Positions 59,836 to 60,257 of a stretch of DNA of 60,257 nucleotides are shown piece after piece. A program made the translations under genes and the position numbers. Below the pieces are notes generated by a model. The model made no database searches. It was not told the origin of the DNA and saw only the letters and a program-made list of their open reading frames with translations. Location of the stretch: IMG/VR virus record IMGVR_UViG_3300009164_004524, positions 1-60,257 of that record. One strand, written 5' to 3'. Origin of the DNA: a virus. Numbering within the stretch: the first letter of the stretch is position 1; every line of letters starts with the position of its first letter.

Positions 59836-60257
59836 ATGCCGCAAAAAATTATATTAACAGAAGAACAACATTATGTTGTTATCAACCACATGTTAAGAGA
59901 GATGGTTGAAGTTGACCCAACAATGAATGAAGAAATGATTGACGAAGGAATGTGGGAAAAAATTAAATATGGTCTATCTAAATTGGGTAGATATAAGGCT
60001 GGTGGTAAAATTTTTGGCAAGGGAAAAATTGACCAAGAGGCCGCAGCTAAAATTCAGCAAATCATAGATAAAAAGGGTAATGAAATGATTAAAGCCCTTG
60101 ATGCTCAAATGAAAGAACAAAATCCAGAATTCCCTAATAATGAAAAGGGTGCTGATTTTTTAAATACCGTTATGGGTATTTCTTCTGTTTATGATTCAAT
60201 TGTTGCTGCAACATTAAAACAACCAAATGAAGAGGGTTATTTACCTATCGATGCGGC
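59836..60257 (+). CDS. Hypothetical protein with capsid-targeting-like N-terminus (partial)
   Basis: The gene runs off the window end after about 140 codons. The N-terminus (MPQKIILTEEQHYVVINHML) matches the style of the 59394 protein and carries an LRE site shortly after. The visible body is helical and charged (MWEKIKYGLSKLGRYKAGG, AAAKIQQIIDKKGNEMIKAL, FLNTVMGISSVYDSIVAATL). It could be an internal head or injected protein, or a scaffold-like protein. No family is recognised from the part seen. Confidence 0.5.
   Translation, partial: MPQKIILTEEQHYVVINHMLREMVEVDPTMNEEMIDEGMWEKIKYGLSKLGRYKAGGKIFGKGKIDQEAAAKIQQIIDKKGNEMIKALDAQMKEQNPEFPNNEKGADFLNTVMGISSVYDSIVAATLKQPNEEGYLPIDA

Noticed and set aside
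1-60257. tRNA genes, insertion sequences, integrase or attachment sites
   Set aside because: No cloverleaf-like segments, transposase motifs or flanking direct repeats were noticed. Intergenic gaps are too short for most of these; a tRNA scan would be needed to be certain.

Overview
The window looks like part of a large T4-like contractile-tailed phage (myovirus) that infects a Bacteroidota host. The phage evidence is a gp18-type tail sheath, a gp43-type family B DNA polymerase, a dUTPase, a glutaredoxin, an SNF2-family helicase, two fibres with peptidase-S74 chaperone domains, a free-standing homing endonuclease and about 45 kb of tail-fibre genes. The host evidence is low GC, A-rich start regions without Shine-Dalgarno sites, promoter-like sites of the Bacteroidota type (TTTG, 20 nt, TATATTTG), a C-terminal domain like a type IX secretion (T9SS) sorting signal, and a SprB-like repeat. 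No tRNA, CRISPR array or insertion sequence was recognised. No stretch over 300 bases lacks a gene.

Layout. 1-1802 (minus) is a nucleotide-metabolism operon: a degenerate HD-domain protein, dUTPase, and a GMP reductase/IMP dehydrogenase cut by the window edge. A glycosyltransferase follows (1839-3104), then five small minus-strand genes (3210-5553), probably virion or packaged proteins. At 5554-5615 a divergent promoter region carries a perfect 15-bp inverted repeat, each copy 9 nt from a start codon. 5616-32219 (plus) is a long run of fibre, adhesin and surface genes. It includes two giant repeat proteins (1996 and 1582 aa), a leucine-rich-repeat protein, and two proteins with signal peptides and parallel beta-helix domains that look like host-type secreted proteins. 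An ArdC-like antirestriction metalloprotease (32249) and the DNA polymerase (33599) follow.

A minus-strand block (37326-40606) holds a putative neck protein, glutaredoxin and SNF2 helicase. A second plus-strand virion block (40716-57698) holds two small structural proteins, further fibres, a seven-repeat delta-60 propeller protein, three tandem glycine-rich adhesin paralogues, a duplicated-domain protein and a 1636-aa tail sheath with an insertion of about 800 residues. The window ends with a Vsr-like homing endonuclease and two proteins with possible capsid-targeting N termini, the last one cut.

Regulation. Two promoter-like classes appear. TATATTTG sites precede the nucleotide operon, the polymerase and the homing endonuclease, which suggests early expression by host RNA polymerase. 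A different motif, roughly (A/G)ATATTTAT, lies just upstream of many virion operons on both strands and could be a phage-specific late promoter. Strong hairpin terminators separate several units.

Most unusual are the two exported beta-helix proteins inside the fibre cluster and the repeat-expanded sheath, whose inserted module also occurs in a fibre protein. All functional assignments come from reading motifs; no database search was run.
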